A stretch of 64,000 nt of DNA. Source: Vibrio pelagius (GTDB lineage Bacteria > Pseudomonadota > Gammaproteobacteria > Enterobacterales > Vibrionaceae). The notes under the pieces are model-generated. The model searched no databases, was not told the origin of the DNA, and saw only the letters and a program-made list of their open reading frames with translations. A program made the position numbers and the translations under genes. Location of the stretch: the NCBI RefSeq assembly GCF_024347575.1, contig NZ_AP025503.1, positions 2,046,001-2,110,000 on the forward strand. Reading direction: 5' to 3'. Position 1 is the first letter of the stretch, and each line of letters opens with the position of its first letter. Of this stretch, positions 12,830-22,517 are shown piece after piece.

Positions 12830-13594
12830 ATGTATCAAGAACTATTAGCTCCTATTCATTCCTTTCTAAAAGCCGAAACGCCAGACTCTTGGATTGATGA
12901 AGCCAAGAAACCAGAAAACCTGCATATCATTTTGCGTGATCACATGCTGTGTGAGCTGAAAGCCGCTCAGAGTGCCCTATTTCTGATTCGTAAGTATGCG
13001 GTTGATAAAGAGAGTGCTATCCAGCTAAATGAGTGGATTAAACCATATGAAGAGTTTGCTTATCGTCGTAAGGGAGATTTGGAATCGCTGCGTGGTAAGA
13101 GTAATGCATCAAAGCAGATCACAGCTAAAGAAGGGTGTGTTTATGGCGACGATCTTATCGACAAAATGGTACTACTTATCAAGGAGGAACTGCACCACTT
13201 TTATCAAGTGATGGAGCTCATGGAGAAGAAAGGCGTCACATATCAACCGATCGAAGCTGGCCGTTATGCCAAAGGGTTAATTAAGCATGTGAAAACCTAT
13301 GAGCCCGATGCGTTGGTCGATAAGTTGATTATCGGTGCGTTTATTGAAGCGCGTTCGTGTGAACGATTCGCCAAGCTTGCGCCTTACCTAGAAGAAGATA
13401 TGGAAAAGTTCTATGTTTCTCTACTTCGCTCAGAGGCTCGTCACTATCAAGATTATCTAGAACTTGCAGAACAAATTGCAGGTAAGGATATTTCCGAGCG
13501 TGTGGCTCATTTCGCACGTGTCGAAGCCGATCTCATTACATCAGAAGACAGCGACTTTAAATTCCATAGTGGTGCTCCAGCTATCGCTGCATAG
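12830..13594 (+). CDS. miaE: tRNA 2-methylthio-N6-isopentenyl-adenosine-37 hydroxylase MiaE
   Basis: Non-haem di-iron monooxygenase that hydroxylates the isopentenyl group of ms2i6A at position 37 of tRNAs reading U-starting codons, giving ms2io6A. 254 aa, ferritin-like four-helix fold. Likely iron ligands sit in HMLCELKAAQSALFLIRKY, KEELHHFYQVMELM, IEARSCERFAKLAP and SEARHYQDYLELAE, which carry the expected E...ExxH pairs. It ends in a strong bidirectional terminator shared with the convergent protease gene. It needs MiaA and MiaB, which are not in this window. Confidence 0.93.
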   Translation: MYQELLAPIHSFLKAETPDSWIDEAKKPENLHIILRDHMLCELKAAQSALFLIRKYAVDKESAIQLNEWIKPYEEFAYRRKGDLESLRGKSNASKQITAKEGCVYGDDLIDKMVLLIKEELHHFYQVMELMEKKGVTYQPIEAGRYAKGLIKHVKTYEPDALVDKLIIGAFIEARSCERFAKLAPYLEEDMEKFYVSLLRSEARHYQDYLELAEQIAGKDISERVAHFARVEADLITSEDSDFKFHSGAPAIAA

Positions 13595-13616
13595 TGTCCC
13601 TAACTGGCTGATATAG

Positions 13617-13642
13617 AAAAGGCTCGCAGATGCGAGCCTTTT
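13617..13642. terminator. Bidirectional terminator between miaE and the met-zincin gene
   Basis: Stem AAAAGGCTCGC / GCGAGCCTTTT (13617-13627 with 13632-13642) with a four-base loop AGAT. A run on the left and T run on the right serve both strands. Confidence 0.92.
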
Positions 13643-13654
13643 GTTAACGATTCT

Positions 13655-16600
13655 CTATAGAGTTCCTTTTTTCCTAGCTTTGATATCAGCTACATCTGGT
13701 AACCTATCGAGTAATTCATAGTACTTACCCGCAACACTACTAATATCACCATCAACATAAGCTTTAATAAGATCAACATCTTTCAGCCATAGCTCTTTAT
13801 CAGCATCAGATGCCGCAACATATCCCGCGTGAACGTTGTCTACAGCGAACATCATTGAATCATTAAAGTTATTTATAATCAGCAACATAGCGTCAACATA
13901 AGTACCGTATACTTTTACTACGTCGTGTACAGTTCCACCTTTATACTGAACAGTTCCAGCCTCCGAATCATAAACAAGATCACCTGAACTGATGTTTGCG
14001 TTAAGGAAGTTATTGAACGATCTCTCGAAAGTATCCACATTTGACGCCAAGTCTGCATCAATCGTTACTTTCATAGAGTGAATCAATGGAGCATCCAACA
14101 ACAGAACTGGGCTGTGATAAGAAGCTGGTAGATCCGTTCTAAAACTTCCCCAAGCCGTGTCAATGTTATTCGCGACTTTCGCTAATTCAACGCGGTCATA
14201 GCCATCAAGGTATACTTTCAACGCATAACCATCTGTTGTTACAAGTTGACTCGCGTATTGATAAGCCAATTTGTTCGACTTAGTCGCCACATAAGTTTCG
14301 CCATCAATAACAAATTCAACTTTATCCCCGGCAATCAAACCATAACGATCCTGCTGCTTAGTGAACACATCTAACTGTGCTTTTCCAAGAGACTTCACCG
14401 TATAATCATCAGACTGCATTTGGCTAACACCCATATTAAGTATCAAATCACCAATACGTTGTCTGCTTCTGCTTGATATATCAAAGAACTCCTCAATGCC
14501 TCGCGGTAATGGTGACAATGACTCCATTCGCTCGGTTACATGCAATTGCACTTCAACGCCTTTCAGATTGTTATAAGCATCACCTTTGGCATCGACTAAT
14601 GCGACAGGTGTGTTTAAGCCTTCGTTAGAAATAATGTTAGAAATGATATTCTCATACTGCTCCTGTACACCAGGAAGGTCTAATAGCGAAGCAAAACTCA
14701 CTTCGTCAGTATCTCGAGTTGAGAAACGACGCGCCAAGAAGTAACTTGCAAGCGCTTTATCAGGCCAACTACCAAGTACTGAAACCGCATTAGACCAAGG
14801 GTAATCCGGATTAAAGCTACCAATAGAGTTCAAGAAGCGGCCGTGTTTGGTTTCGGCTACGGCTGAATAACCTTTATTCGAATCTTCGATAAACTCAGCC
14901 GTTTTTTCATCAAAACAGCTCGCGTCAATCAGATCGAAATTGGCAGGCAATAAGTGAGAATTATTGTTAAGTAGCTGACCAAATGAGATGACTTTTTGCG
15001 CACCGGTTTTGTTTTCAATAACACATTGATGCTCTGGAGTTGCTAATACATCCAAAAAGTAAGCTGCTGCTTTCATCCCGCCATCGGCATAATCGCAGAA
15101 CCAATAGTTTCCTTCGGCACCCGGTTCTTTACAGTAGGTATCATTGGAAGCTATTCGCATTAAGAAGTCGCCCGGCTTATCCGTAGAAGAGGTTAAACCC
15201 AAGTTATTGTATAGATCATCAATGCGTTCTAGATCTTCCATCTTGTCACGAATTGATGTCATTTCGCGATAGCGACGGATAATGTAACTTGAATAATCCG
15301 ACGTGAATAAACCGTTGGTGCTGTATTCTGCAAGGTTACGACGGTCATAGCTATCTAAGTAGCTCTGCCACTCGTATGCTACGATCTCATTAAGGCTAGT
15401 ACCTTCATCAAAACGGTTACAGTCACTGTTAAGAGAGACGTTACCATCGGTACAGAAGCCGTAGCTCTTACGCTCGATATTATGAACATTATCTAAGTAA
15501 TAAAGTACGCCATATCGAGTTTTTTCATAATCTTCAGGATCATCACTTAACGCAGCAATATCGAAGCGGCTAAAGTCACAGTTGTAAAGAGACTTACCGG
15601 CTTGATCACCTGATAACGTCATAATTTCACTACACACCATCAATGAGTCATTATCCACATTGTTGCCAAAACGGTTGGCAAAGCTTTGCTGATACGCCTG
15701 TAGTTCAGTTAGGTATTGTTGATAAGCGGCTTTCTCTTCATCAGTGCCTTCGTCACCTGGGTTTGCAACCGCTGCAGGCATTGGAGATGAAGAATCTTGA
15801 ATGGTCTCCACTTTACGCCCATAGCCAAATTTGAACGCGGCAATATCATATAGACCCCATGTTGGCGTTTCATCCAACATACTTGGGGCGTAGTCCATCG
15901 TAGAGCTATATGCTGGAATGTTATTTAACCCAAGGGCGTGAGCCTGTTCCAAGGTGTAGTAATTTTCCTTGTCGTTAGAACCCTTAAAGTTATGACGTAG
16001 GCCAACGTTATGACCTAGTTCATGAACAAGTGTATTGCTGTAAGTCGCAACAGTTATTGCATCAGCAGCTTCTTGTTGAAGATCTTTTGGTAAGTATTTC
16101 CAGCGTCTAAGTTCGCGTGACGTTTCTATACCATTATCATCTACTTTAATGTTGAAATAACGATCATCATCGAACTTAAGATTATCAAGCATCGCTTTGC
16201 TCGTTGAAGAGACCCAAGATGCTTCAATTGGGTATACATTATTTTCAGACCAGAATGCCAAACGATTCTCTTCAGCGGCTACGACATCTTCAAAGTCCAT
16301 ATTGTCACTGAAGTTCTTAGTAAGAATGGTCGGCCCTTGTGACGGAGTTCGGTCACCGGTGAGTTCTTCTTTTGTTAAAGCTGGCGCAACATCATCAACT
16401 TGAGGTAGCTTCGACATTGCTGCCATGGTCGATAGCTGTTGAATACGGCTTTCTACTTCAGTAACCGCTGGCGCTGCACCCTCTTCAGTAGGCAATGCAG
16501 GTAAGCCGTTCATCGACAACTGGTTTCGGTTGTAAAAGCGCGCTAGATTATCCCAGTAATAAGGCACACCTGTTCTGGCCACACCTGCATATTGGTTAAC

Positions 16601-17803
16601 ATGTGCTTTAATGATTTCACCTGTCACTGGGTTAGCCACTGAAGGGCCATAGCCAAGAAGACCATTCGCTAGGGGCTCATCAACCAAGTTAATGATGTTA
16701 TAGCGCAGATCGCCTGGGTGGATGCCTGCAGGTGCCGTTGAGTTGACGATTTCAATCGCTGGTTTACCGGCATCATTACCAAACAAAGACAGCGCCTTGT
16801 TCATTTTATTGATGGTTTGTATGGTCGAATCTAAGAAGAGCTTATTTTTTTCTTCGAAGAAGTTATCCGTCAGATAGTATTTGATGGTGCCGTTGTCTGG
16901 GTTAAATCGATTCAAATAAACGACGTCACGATCATACTTGTTGGTGATCGGGTTGAGCTTTTTCGTTTGTGTGGTAAAGAAACCAATATCATTTTCATCG
17001 CCAACCGGGTACATCACAGGTTGGTAGTTGTCTGAAGCAACAACGCTTTCATGAACCAGTGAATAGTAAAAACGCGCTTTGAATGCACCGTCAACTAAGG
17101 CTTCTTCTAAGCTAGATTTGGTTGAAAAATTAATGTAATCAGAAAGGTTCTCCAAATCAATTTGGAAAGTGCGTTCTAACTCAAAATTGAGAATACCATT
17201 CTCAGGATCGAAATCCCAAGAAGTGACCTTTGCGGTTCCTTGCTCGGTAATTCCATCCTTTAAACCATAAAGGTCTTCCCAGTTGAACTCAGATACAATC
17301 AACTCTTCCGGTTTCGGAGTGAAGTGAGTTTTCTTACGATAGTCTAAACTTTTATCTTCGTTGATCTCTTCTGTGTTAGTACAATCGTCATACGCATCTT
17401 CCTTACAGCGATAAGCCGCAAAATCACCCGGAATTTCTAGCACTTGAGCGAAGTTAACAAGATCATCACTGCCGACAATATCTTGCTCTGTACAGTAGTT
17501 GTTTTCATCTTTTGGTAATGAAGACTCGGGATAATTCTTATCAAACGCACGAACCTCTAAACCAGTCTTAGTGAAACAGAGCTCTACATAGCGTCCCATA
17601 CCTTGTAGGAACGGAAATTGGTTTAAAGCGAATCGTGGAGCGGCACCTGTCGTAGGGACATAAAACCATCGACCATCCTTAAGGTCTTTTACTGCTATTT
17701 CCTTGGCATCTCGCTCTTGCAGCTCGTATGCTTGATCATCAGCACCACACCCAGCCAAAATAGCCGTGATTGCGGAACTTAATGCAATTTTTTTAAAGTC
17801 CAT
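13655..17803 (-). CDS. Large zinc-dependent met-zincin metalloprotease, predicted outer-membrane lipoprotein
   Basis: 1382 aa. The N terminus is a lipoprotein signal (ITAILAGC, lipidated Cys19 followed by Gly, so Lol sorting should send it to the outer membrane). The catalytic signature HELGHNVGLRHNF has zinc ligands His594, His598 and His604, with Glu595 as general base; a Met-turn follows at STMDY (Met636). This extended motif is that of the met-zincin group once called DUF4953, often paired with a DUF5117-type N-terminal half. Ten or more cysteines in the mature chain fit disulfide bonding outside the cytoplasm. The substrate is unknown. A good ribosome-binding site (AAAGGATT) precedes the ATG. 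It follows the outer-membrane protein gene by 28 bp, so the two are probably co-transcribed, and a peptide ABC importer lies just upstream. The roughly 11-kb block looks like an insertion into otherwise conserved Vibrio gene order. Confidence 0.88.
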   Translation of the reverse strand: MDFKKIALSSAITAILAGCGADDQAYELQERDAKEIAVKDLKDGRWFYVPTTGAAPRFALNQFPFLQGMGRYVELCFTKTGLEVRAFDKNYPESSLPKDENNYCTEQDIVGSDDLVNFAQVLEIPGDFAAYRCKEDAYDDCTNTEEINEDKSLDYRKKTHFTPKPEELIVSEFNWEDLYGLKDGITEQGTAKVTSWDFDPENGILNFELERTFQIDLENLSDYINFSTKSSLEEALVDGAFKARFYYSLVHESVVASDNYQPVMYPVGDENDIGFFTTQTKKLNPITNKYDRDVVYLNRFNPDNGTIKYYLTDNFFEEKNKLFLDSTIQTINKMNKALSLFGNDAGKPAIEIVNSTAPAGIHPGDLRYNIINLVDEPLANGLLGYGPSVANPVTGEIIKAHVNQYAGVARTGVPYYWDNLARFYNRNQLSMNGLPALPTEEGAAPAVTEVESRIQQLSTMAAMSKLPQVDDVAPALTKEELTGDRTPSQGPTILTKNFSDNMDFEDVVAAEENRLAFWSENNVYPIEASWVSSTSKAMLDNLKFDDDRYFNIKVDDNGIETSRELRRWKYLPKDLQQEAADAITVATYSNTLVHELGHNVGLRHNFKGSNDKENYYTLEQAHALGLNNIPAYSSTMDYAPSMLDETPTWGLYDIAAFKFGYGRKVETIQDSSSPMPAAVANPGDEGTDEEKAAYQQYLTELQAYQQSFANRFGNNVDNDSLMVCSEIMTLSGDQAGKSLYNCDFSRFDIAALSDDPEDYEKTRYGVLYYLDNVHNIERKSYGFCTDGNVSLNSDCNRFDEGTSLNEIVAYEWQSYLDSYDRRNLAEYSTNGLFTSDYSSYIIRRYREMTSIRDKMEDLERIDDLYNNLGLTSSTDKPGDFLMRIASNDTYCKEPGAEGNYWFCDYADGGMKAAAYFLDVLATPEHQCVIENKTGAQKVISFGQLLNNNSHLLPANFDLIDASCFDEKTAEFIEDSNKGYSAVAETKHGRFLNSIGSFNPDYPWSNAVSVLGSWPDKALASYFLARRFSTRDTDEVSFASLLDLPGVQEQYENIISNIISNEGLNTPVALVDAKGDAYNNLKGVEVQLHVTERMESLSPLPRGIEEFFDISSRSRQRIGDLILNMGVSQMQSDDYTVKSLGKAQLDVFTKQQDRYGLIAGDKVEFVIDGETYVATKSNKLAYQYASQLVTTDGYALKVYLDGYDRVELAKVANNIDTAWGSFRTDLPASYHSPVLLLDAPLIHSMKVTIDADLASNVDTFERSFNNFLNANISSGDLVYDSEAGTVQYKGGTVHDVVKVYGTYVDAMLLIINNFNDSMMFAVDNVHAGYVAASDADKELWLKDVDLIKAYVDGDISSVAGKYYELLDRLPDVADIKARKKGTL

Positions 17804-17831
17804 ATTGAATCCTTTTATTATTTTTCTTTCC

Positions 17832-18704
17832 TTAGAAGGAGAATGTTATATCTGCTGTGTAAGAGGCTTTGTCTGCATCGAATAGATCGATATTGCCCAA
17901 AGTACCTCGCTCTGCATCTGCATATGCGCCTGACGTTGCGGCTGTAAGCGTAAATGACCAATTGTCGTTAAAGTCATACGCTCCATAGATAGAACCTCCA
18001 TAATCAACCGAGTCACGTCTAGTCCCTTGGTAACTGATGGTATTTCCGCCTAAGGCGTCAACTCCCAAAGTTAATTGTTCCCAGCTATAACTCGCACCCG
18101 TAAATAGTGAGTACGTCCATTCAGTCAGAGACTTCCCACCATAAGTTTCATATCGATGAAAATTCTTTCTCAGGCGAGGTGATATATTGAAACTCACTCC
18201 CCAATGTTCGAAGCTGACTGGAATAGCTATTCTGAATGCAGTTTGTAATTTATCCTTACGCGACGCTTCAGAGGTGGGAATAGTAAATTGCCCACTTGCA
18301 CCTATCTTTCCACTTTCCCCAAACTCATATAACTTCGAATGGCTTAGCCCTATTACCGAATCCGTAGCGTAGGTCCCTACTTCATCGTCTAGTGCTCGAT
18401 ATCCACCTGAAGATATATATGCTTTTGTGTTTTCGGAGAGTGTATATTTCAGTGTGCCATCCCATGAAAAGCTTCGTGCTGCACGATAGTCATCTTTGTT
18501 GTATATATTCGTTGAATAACCAGCGGTAACGGAGCCGCTAATATTACAAGTTATACAAGATGCATCGTTTTCATTTTGTGTTGATTCAGCTTTATCGTTA
18601 ATATTATCAACACTATTAACTTCTTCTGCGTAAACAGATAAAGTAAACATTGTGCCTAACAATATTGCGATCGGCTTCACCTTCCACTTAATTGTGTTAT
18701 GCAT
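17832..18704 (-). CDS. Outer-membrane beta-barrel protein of unknown family
   Basis: 290 aa with a signal peptide (cleavage predicted after VYA, residue 26). The mature part shows alternating beta strands (GSVTAGYSTNIY, FSWDGTLKYTLSENTKAYISSGGY, GVSFNISPRL, GSIYGAYDFNDNWSFTLTAAT) and ends in Phe (ADITFSF), the C-terminal sorting signal of outer-membrane barrels. Size suggests about 10-12 strands. The N-terminal region carries an unusual CITC pair at about residues 50-53. It precedes the met-zincin lipoprotein by 28 bp on the same strand and is probably the promoter-proximal gene of that pair. It could be a channel or a surface partner of the protease; neither is shown by sequence. The ribosome-binding site is weak. 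Confidence 0.8.
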   Translation of the reverse strand: MHNTIKWKVKPIAILLGTMFTLSVYAEEVNSVDNINDKAESTQNENDASCITCNISGSVTAGYSTNIYNKDDYRAARSFSWDGTLKYTLSENTKAYISSGGYRALDDEVGTYATDSVIGLSHSKLYEFGESGKIGASGQFTIPTSEASRKDKLQTAFRIAIPVSFEHWGVSFNISPRLRKNFHRYETYGGKSLTEWTYSLFTGASYSWEQLTLGVDALGGNTISYQGTRRDSVDYGGSIYGAYDFNDNWSFTLTAATSGAYADAERGTLGNIDLFDADKASYTADITFSF

Positions 18705-18727
18705 GCTTTTTAACTTCCATGAATGTT

Positions 18728-18746
18728 AAGTTCAATCATTGAACTT
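18728..18746. promoter_or_regulatory. Perfect 19-base inverted repeat upstream of the outer-membrane protein/protease pair
   Basis: AAGTTCAA-TCA-TTGAACTT, eight-base arms around a three-base centre, 24 bp before the start codon at 18704. Position and symmetry suggest an operator for a dimeric regulator, or a leader hairpin. No regulator gene is adjacent. Confidence 0.45.
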
Positions 18747-18902
18747 TTTAAAATAATCCATCAAATTTTAGGTGAATAAATACCTCAATATTTATCACTA
18801 AATATCGATAGACTTTTTAGCAACAGAAATCTTGCTGCCAAATTACTTTACAATTGAATTACAAATTTTCTTTGTATTATTTTGTACAGAATTGTATTAA
18901 TG

Positions 18903-19718
18903 CTATTTTCCCTTTATGCGCTTCCTGCGACTAGGGTGTGTTATTGGTATGGCTGACAGTAGTTTCTTCGTATACTCATTTTTAGGATTGCTATACAGTT
19001 CGATAGCAGAACCATATTCCACAATTTTTCCGAAATACATAACAGCAACTTCATCAGATACCTGTTTAACCACAGAGAGATCATGGGAAATAAAGATAAT
19101 TGCAAGGTTCATCTCTTTTTGTAAGCTCAAAAGCAAATTAATAATTTGTGCTTGAACCGACACATCGAGTGCTGAGACAGACTCATCACAAATAAGTAAC
19201 TTTGGTTTTAATGCGATCGCCCTAGCGATTCCGATACGTTGACGCTGCCCGCCAGAAAACTCATGAGGGTAACGGTCGACCGATTCTCTGGCTAATCCGA
19301 CTTTATCCAACAATTCTAATACCCACTGCTTACGCTCGTTGTGAGTACCTACATTATGGATAATATAGGGCTCCTCCAAAATCATCCCTATCGTATGCCG
19401 TTGATTAAGCGACTCCATTGGATCTTGAAAGACAATCTGCATCTCTTTACGAAGTGATCTCATCTGTTTGGTGTTCCAACGCGTGATATCCTTCCCTTCA
19501 AAAAAAATGCGCCCGGATGTTGGCTCAAACAATTTTAATATTGTTCGTCCCAATGTACTTTTTCCGCACCCAGATTCCCCAACCAGTCCCAAAGTTTGCC
19601 CTTGGTGCAAAGAAAAAGAGACACCATCTACAGCTTTGATCACATAACCTTTTGAGAACAGCCTTTTTCCGGAGATAAAGTGCTGCGTGAGATTCTCAAT
19701 TCGTAATACTTCTGACAT
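18903..19718 (-). CDS. Peptide ABC importer, ATP-binding subunit (OppF/DppF-type)
   Basis: 271 aa ATPase that powers peptide uptake. Walker A is GESGCGKS (about residues 47-54), the ABC signature is FSGGQRQRIGIARA, Walker B LLICDESVSALD with a Ser in place of the common Pro (DESVS, seen in DppF/OppF-type proteins), and the switch His is in FISHDLS. The C terminus has the peptide-importer extension (YFGKIVEYG...YTKKLLSAIPITHP). It is the last gene of a five-gene operon and starts 4 bp after the previous gene. Which peptide it handles cannot be told from this subunit. Confidence 0.93.
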   Translation of the reverse strand: MSEVLRIENLTQHFISGKRLFSKGYVIKAVDGVSFSLHQGQTLGLVGESGCGKSTLGRTILKLFEPTSGRIFFEGKDITRWNTKQMRSLRKEMQIVFQDPMESLNQRHTIGMILEEPYIIHNVGTHNERKQWVLELLDKVGLARESVDRYPHEFSGGQRQRIGIARAIALKPKLLICDESVSALDVSVQAQIINLLLSLQKEMNLAIIFISHDLSVVKQVSDEVAVMYFGKIVEYGSAIELYSNPKNEYTKKLLSAIPITHPSRRKRIKGK

Positions 19719-19722
19719 TTAG

Positions 19723-20628
19723 CTACCCCTTAAACTCTGGGAACAACGAAGCATCAATAGGTTTGATCTCTATTTGTTGTTTGGGTGGATGATCTAAGCT
19801 TGGCATCAAGCCCAGCAAGCGCTTTGTATAAGGGTGTTTCGGGTAGTCAAACAGGTCGAATACATCTGCATACTCAACAATTCGTCCACCGTACATGACT
19901 GCCACGTCATCACATACCTCTGCAACAACACCTAAATCGTGAGTTATAAACAGCATTGCCATGCCAGTTTCTTGTTGCAGCTCTCTCATCAACTCCAAAA
20001 TAGAGGCTTGAACCGTTACGTCTAAAGCGGTAGTTGGTTCATCACAAATCAACACGTCTGGCTTACATGCGAGAGCCATGGCTATCATTACGCGCTGTCT
20101 CATACCTCCAGATAGGTTATGAGGGTATTCATCAATACGTTTCTCCGGCATTGGAATCTTGACCTTTTCCAACATCTTGATCGCATATTCTCGTCTATCC
20201 GCTTTTTTCAACTCAGGCCGATGAAGTGACAACACCTCCATTAGCTGTTTACCGATACTATGTACCGGATTCAGTGCCGTCATAGGATCTTGAAAAATAA
20301 TAGAGATCGAGTTACCACGCATTTCATACATAGAGTCTGGTGGTAAGGTGACGAGGTTCTGATTGTTATAAAGGATCTCTCCACCAACAACCTGACCATA
20401 AGGCTTAGGAAGCAGTCCCATAATCGACATCGATGTAACACTTTTACCACAACCAGACTCCCCAACCAGGCCTAGAGTTTTGCCTTTTTTTACTTTAAAG
20501 CTAACACCATGAAGTACCTGTACCACTCCTGAGTCAGTATCGAAAGTGACTTCTAGATCTTTGACTTCCAACACGACATCGCAATTGGGGGCTTGTTTAT
20601 ATTCCTGATTCATAGAAACTTCCGTCAC
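19723..20628 (-). CDS. Peptide ABC importer, ATP-binding subunit (OppD/DppD-type)
   Basis: 301 aa partner ATPase of the same importer. Walker A GESGCGKS lies at about residues 56-63, the signature [14 protein letters not shown] and Walker [13 protein letters not shown] follow, and the C-terminal oligopeptide-transporter extension ends in [14 protein letters not shown]. The assigned start is GTG at 20628, overlapping the TGA of the binding-protein gene as GTGA, which implies translational coupling; an ATG six codons in (20613) is the alternative. In YejABEF systems the two ATPases are fused in one protein; here they are separate. Confidence 0.93.
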   Translation of the reverse strand: MTEVSMNQEYKQAPNCDVVLEVKDLEVTFDTDSGVVQVLHGVSFKVKKGKTLGLVGESGCGKSVTSMSIMGLLPKPYGQVVGGEILYNNQNLVTLPPDSMYEMRGNSISIIFQDPMTALNPVHSIGKQLMEVLSLHRPELKKADRREYAIKMLEKVKIPMPEKRIDEYPHNLSGGMRQRVMIAMALACKPDVLICDEPTTALDVTVQASILELMRELQQETGMAMLFITHDLGVVAEVCDDVAVMYGGRIVEYADVFDLFDYPKHPYTKRLLGLMPSLDHPPKQQIEIKPIDASLFPEFKG

Positions 20629-22469
20629 AATTTAAAACGGTCATCAACAAATGAAACCGGAGTATAGGTTTTATCTGACTTCATCGACGCTTGCGTCTCT
20701 TTCTTCAGTGAAGGATCAATCCAGAAGCTACCAATATCCATTGGGTGGAATATAGACTCTGTCTGCTTAGTCATTGGATTTTCCGGATATTGGACCCAAC
20801 GCCAATGCGCAGCGCGTGAGTACGGCACCATATAACCCGGAACAATGATATTTGCTTGCGTAACGTAATCTTGGATCTGATGAGAGAGTTGATAACGTTT
20901 GTCTTGGTCGAACTCAGCATCATAAGCTTCTATCAATTTATCCAACTCAGGGCTGCTGTAGTTAGTATGTGCATTGGTCTGCGGTTTGTTGGCATTGTCT
21001 GAGTGTAAATACTCCCAGTAAGACGGGATTTCACCCGAGCCCATATTTTGGAAAGCCAATTGATGTTTTTTCTCTAGGATGTATTTAAACGCCGATGATC
21101 CATCGACCAAATTAAGCGTAAAGTCCAGACCTGCTAACTTGGCTTGCTCTCGAAGAAAGGCAATTCTTGGTGTCCATGCGTTGTACCCATAAGTGATGGC
21201 AAATGAAAGTCTCTGCCCCTGTTTATTAATACGGATACCATCAGGACCTAGGGTATCAAAGCCCGCTTTTGCAAAGTGCTCAGCCGCTAACTGAGGGTCA
21301 AACTCAGGCGCTTTATTAGTCGGCTTATCGTATTGCCCATGCCCGAATCCCAGCCCGTGTGGTTTACGAGAGTAGTCACCGCGCATGATATTTTTAATCA
21401 TTCCATCATAATCGGTAGCATGCATAATGCCCTTGCGAACATTAATGTCATCAAGTAATGGCTGCGCAGTGTTGATCCACAAGCCACCGGCTCCTTGCGG
21501 CACTTGATTGAATCCCCAAAACTTTTGAATATAACCGTCTTTAAAAGCTTGTGAATCAGATTTTCCATGCCAATACTCTGGGAGGACTAAGTCAAAATAA
21601 TCTAATTTACCTTTTTCAAAATGCTTCAGAGCGATATCAAAATCACGAATAACCGTAATACGCACCTTATCGACATTGTAGCGATTCTGATAATAACGAT
21701 TTGAGTAGCCCCACCACTTTTCGCCGACGTGTTTGAAGGTAACGCTCTTACCTTTTTTAACTTTATCTAGGTAATACGGTCCCGCTGTTGGTTCGCTCTT
21801 GAAGTTATATTTGCGAACAAAATTGTCGACCATACCGTCATTGTTTGTATCTTTTTCACCCGCAAAGTAGTGTTGTGGTCTTGGTTGAAATCCATTACTT
21901 GGCATGTTGATCAACACCATTAGAGCGTCTTGGCTCTGCTCTACAGCGGTTTCTACGGCAATGGTATATTCATCTACTTTGATCACATCAACAATGGATG
22001 TTGAGAAAAAATCGTTGTACCAAGGGTCGACGATATCTTTAGAGCGATAATAAGTAAGCATGAAAAGATAGTCGTCTGCCGTTATTTTCTCTCCATCAGA
22101 CCATGTAGCATTAGGGTCAAGTTTAAAATAGACCGTTTTGTTATCTTCAGAAAATGCCCAATCAGTCGCCAACTGCGGGATCCACTTGCCCGTATTTGGG
22201 TGTCTCTGGGCGAGCTTTGGCACGCCGTCCATAAAGTAATGACGTAACCCTGAATTTGCGTCAGGTCCAACACTGCGCAAAGTTTGGGGGAAACTGGCCA
22301 TGAATGTACGTAAGGTGCCGCCACGTATCGCGTCTTGTGAGGCGAAAAGTGGTTCGTTGTTATTGGACAACCACTCCAAACCCTGTGGCAGAGAAGTGGT
22401 TTGTGATAGAGCCGACGTTGATAAAGCCGCCATCAAAGTCGAAATACATATTGAGACTGTTCTATTCAT
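20625..22469 (-). CDS. Periplasmic peptide-binding protein of an ABC importer (SBP family 5)
   Basis: 614 aa with a Sec signal peptide (MNRTVSICISTLMAALSTSALS). It delivers substrate to the two permeases encoded upstream. Family 5 solute-binding features include FKLDPNATWSDGEKITADDYLFML and RKGIMHATDYDGM. Length, RGGTLRTFMASFPQTLRSVGPDANSG and the IWINTAQPLLDD-like region place it nearer YejA (long-peptide/microcin C-type binders) than OppA or DppA; this is a judgement from appearance. Mature protein about 66 kDa. A good AGGATG ribosome-binding site precedes the ATG. It is third in the operon. Confidence 0.9.
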   Translation of the reverse strand: MNRTVSICISTLMAALSTSALSQTTSLPQGLEWLSNNNEPLFASQDAIRGGTLRTFMASFPQTLRSVGPDANSGLRHYFMDGVPKLAQRHPNTGKWIPQLATDWAFSEDNKTVYFKLDPNATWSDGEKITADDYLFMLTYYRSKDIVDPWYNDFFSTSIVDVIKVDEYTIAVETAVEQSQDALMVLINMPSNGFQPRPQHYFAGEKDTNNDGMVDNFVRKYNFKSEPTAGPYYLDKVKKGKSVTFKHVGEKWWGYSNRYYQNRYNVDKVRITVIRDFDIALKHFEKGKLDYFDLVLPEYWHGKSDSQAFKDGYIQKFWGFNQVPQGAGGLWINTAQPLLDDINVRKGIMHATDYDGMIKNIMRGDYSRKPHGLGFGHGQYDKPTNKAPEFDPQLAAEHFAKAGFDTLGPDGIRINKQGQRLSFAITYGYNAWTPRIAFLREQAKLAGLDFTLNLVDGSSAFKYILEKKHQLAFQNMGSGEIPSYWEYLHSDNANKPQTNAHTNYSSPELDKLIEAYDAEFDQDKRYQLSHQIQDYVTQANIIVPGYMVPYSRAAHWRWVQYPENPMTKQTESIFHPMDIGSFWIDPSLKKETQASMKSDKTYTPVSFVDDRFKL

Positions 22470-22517
22470 AATTACATCCTGTTAATTGGATACTTCCTGT
22501 AAATATCTGAATTATGC

